A stretch of 64,000 bases of DNA, taken from contig CBDCUO010000016.1 of NCBI GenBank assembly GCA_965222705.1, positions 186,001-250,000 of the forward strand. The letters run 5' to 3'. A program made the translations under genes and the position numbers. Positions 63,125 to 64,000 of this stretch are shown in pieces; within the stretch, counting starts at the first letter, position 1, and each line of letters begins with the position of its first letter. The notes under the pieces are model-generated. The model was not told where the DNA came from. It worked only from the letters and a program-made list of their open reading frames with translations, and ran no database searches. The stretch is from JAFMDF01 sp965222705 (GTDB lineage: Bacteria; Bacteroidota; Bacteroidia; Chitinophagales; Saprospiraceae).

Positions 63125-64000
63125 CTATTCTTCTTCTAGCAACTTTACTTCCATTCCATTCAATAAAGATTTCAGACCCGCAGTAGCCACTAAGTCTCCT
63201 TCTTTTAAACCATTTTTAATTTCAAAACCTGACTGTAGGAGCGTTCCTATTTCAATGGTTTGTTTTTTAACTCTATATGTTTGGTCTTCTCTATTCAATA
63301 CAAATACAAAATTGCCCTCCGTTCCTTCTCCAATTGCCTGAACAGGAACTACCAAATATTGCTTGTTGGAACCTACCTCTCCAAATTGAAAGAGGACATT
63401 CGCTGCCATGCCAGGTCGAATATCTTTAGAAGGCTCATTTATTTTTACAATAACTGGATAAGTCGCACCAGTAGTAGAGCTAAAACTCACTTCGCTGATC
63501 GTTCCTTTGAAGTCCGTATCGGGGATAGCCGAAAAATTAATCGTTACAATTTGTCCTTTTTTGATACGGGAAATAAAGGTTTCTGGAATGCCCACCATCA
63601 CTTCCGGATTTTGTTCTGCACTTAAAATAGCGATGGGATTTCCAGCGCCCACTAATTCATTTTCTTCCGCATTAACAGCAGTTATAATCCCGGAAAAGGG
63701 AGCTGACAAACGCGCATAATTTACTTGATTTTTGGCAGCTTCTACTTGTTTTTGCGACGCCGTTACTTGAGCAAGTGCTGCGGCTTGTTGTGATTGAGCA
63801 GCTTCATAGCTGGCTTTTGCTTGCTCATACTCACTCAAAGGCACGCTATTATTTTCGTATAATTTTTCTATCCGCTCATAAGTAGATCTTGTCGTAACTA
63901 ATTGAGTCTCTGCAGATTTAATCTGGGTCTCTGCACTTTTTAATTGGGCAACTGCCTGGTCGTATTGTACACTATAATCCAGTGCATCCAAGCGAGCAAT
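63125..64000 (-). CDS. RND efflux periplasmic adaptor subunit, 5' partial
   Basis: The frame is open to the window end, so the N-terminus is missing. Visible parts are the alpha-hairpin (AQLKSAETQIKSAETQL, YEQAKASYEAAQSQQAAALA), the lipoyl half (YARLSAPFSGIITAVNAEENELVGAG), a beta-barrel and a membrane-proximal domain ending KLLEEE. It links the RND permease to an outer-membrane channel. The permease gene starts 25 bp later on the same strand. No outer-membrane factor gene is in view. Confidence 0.93.
   Translation of the reverse strand: MARLDALDYSVQYDQAVAQLKSAETQIKSAETQLVTTRSTYERIEKLYENNSVPLSEYEQAKASYEAAQSQQAAALAQVTASQKQVEAAKNQVNYARLSAPFSGIITAVNAEENELVGAGNPIAILSAEQNPEVMVGIPETFISRIKKGQIVTINFSAIPDTDFKGTISEVSFSSTTGATYPVIVKINEPSKDIRPGMAANVLFQFGEVGSNKQYLVVPVQAIGEGTEGNFVFVLNREDQTYRVKKQTIEIGTLLQSGFEIKNGLKEGDLVATAGLKSLLNGMEVKLLEEE

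Overview
The window looks like a chromosome segment of a Bacteroidota bacterium, most likely a Saprospirales/Lewinella-like marine heterotroph. This is an inference from gene content. It rests on type IX secretion sorting domains, a carboxypeptidase-regulatory/TonB receptor, GSII-type glutamine synthetase, a DUF177-rpmF operon, bactofilin, lipoprotein leaders, several TAnnTTTG promoter boxes, and bacterial caspases with effector-associated domains. No tRNA, rRNA, CRISPR array or phage structural gene was seen.

Layout. (1) 0-11.1 kb: the end of a helical-repeat protein, then a minus-strand conflict-system-like island. In transcription order it holds a caspase with an EAD11-like adaptor and coiled coil, an IS701-type insertion sequence, an inactive-STAND-like protein, a MoxR AAA+ ATPase, and a 1423-residue membrane protein with vWA-like and formylglycine-generating-enzyme-like domains whose C-terminus is frameshifted. 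(2) 11.4-26.9 kb: metabolic and housekeeping genes (isoaspartyl peptidase, DUF3179 lipoprotein, accD, a frameshifted aminotransferase, TonB receptor, GH32 fructanase, tsaD, bactofilin, TerC, TlpA-like lipoprotein, rimO). (3) 27-30.3 kb: a caspase fused to a serine-hydrolase/lipase domain. (4) 30.4-33.4 kb: cdsA followed by a mobile-DNA scar. The scar includes a serine resolvase split by a 176-bp element, a possible Tn3 transposase stub, palindromes and a hydrolase lipoprotein. (5) 33.8-36.5 kb: DUF177, rpmF, ridA, HlyD-like protein. (6) 36.6-40.8 kb: a nitrogen cluster (PII, Amt, porin, GSII). (7) 41-52.6 kb: envelope and secreted proteins, GH63-like glucosidase, GT2, T9SS cargo, then vWA and (to 53.5 kb) a second MoxR. 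(8) 53.7-58.9 kb: YbjQ, hldD, an aaRS-like orphan, a redoxin/haem/monooxygenase-like lipoprotein, fabD. (9) 59-64 kb: an IS5-type element abutting an RND efflux pump.

The most striking items are two. First, a family of exactly 176-bp non-coding elements (positions 11176, 19301, 32064) has TA target duplications, and one copy splits the resolvase so exactly that removing 178 bp restores a 196-residue reading frame. Second, the MoxR/vWA/FGE/iSTAND/caspase island carries a shared coiled-coil cassette in effector and iSTAND proteins, and its FGE tail resembles the variable region of diversity-generating retroelement targets. Several older, more diverged elements (957, 6891, 19136) have the same size or layout as the 176-bp family.
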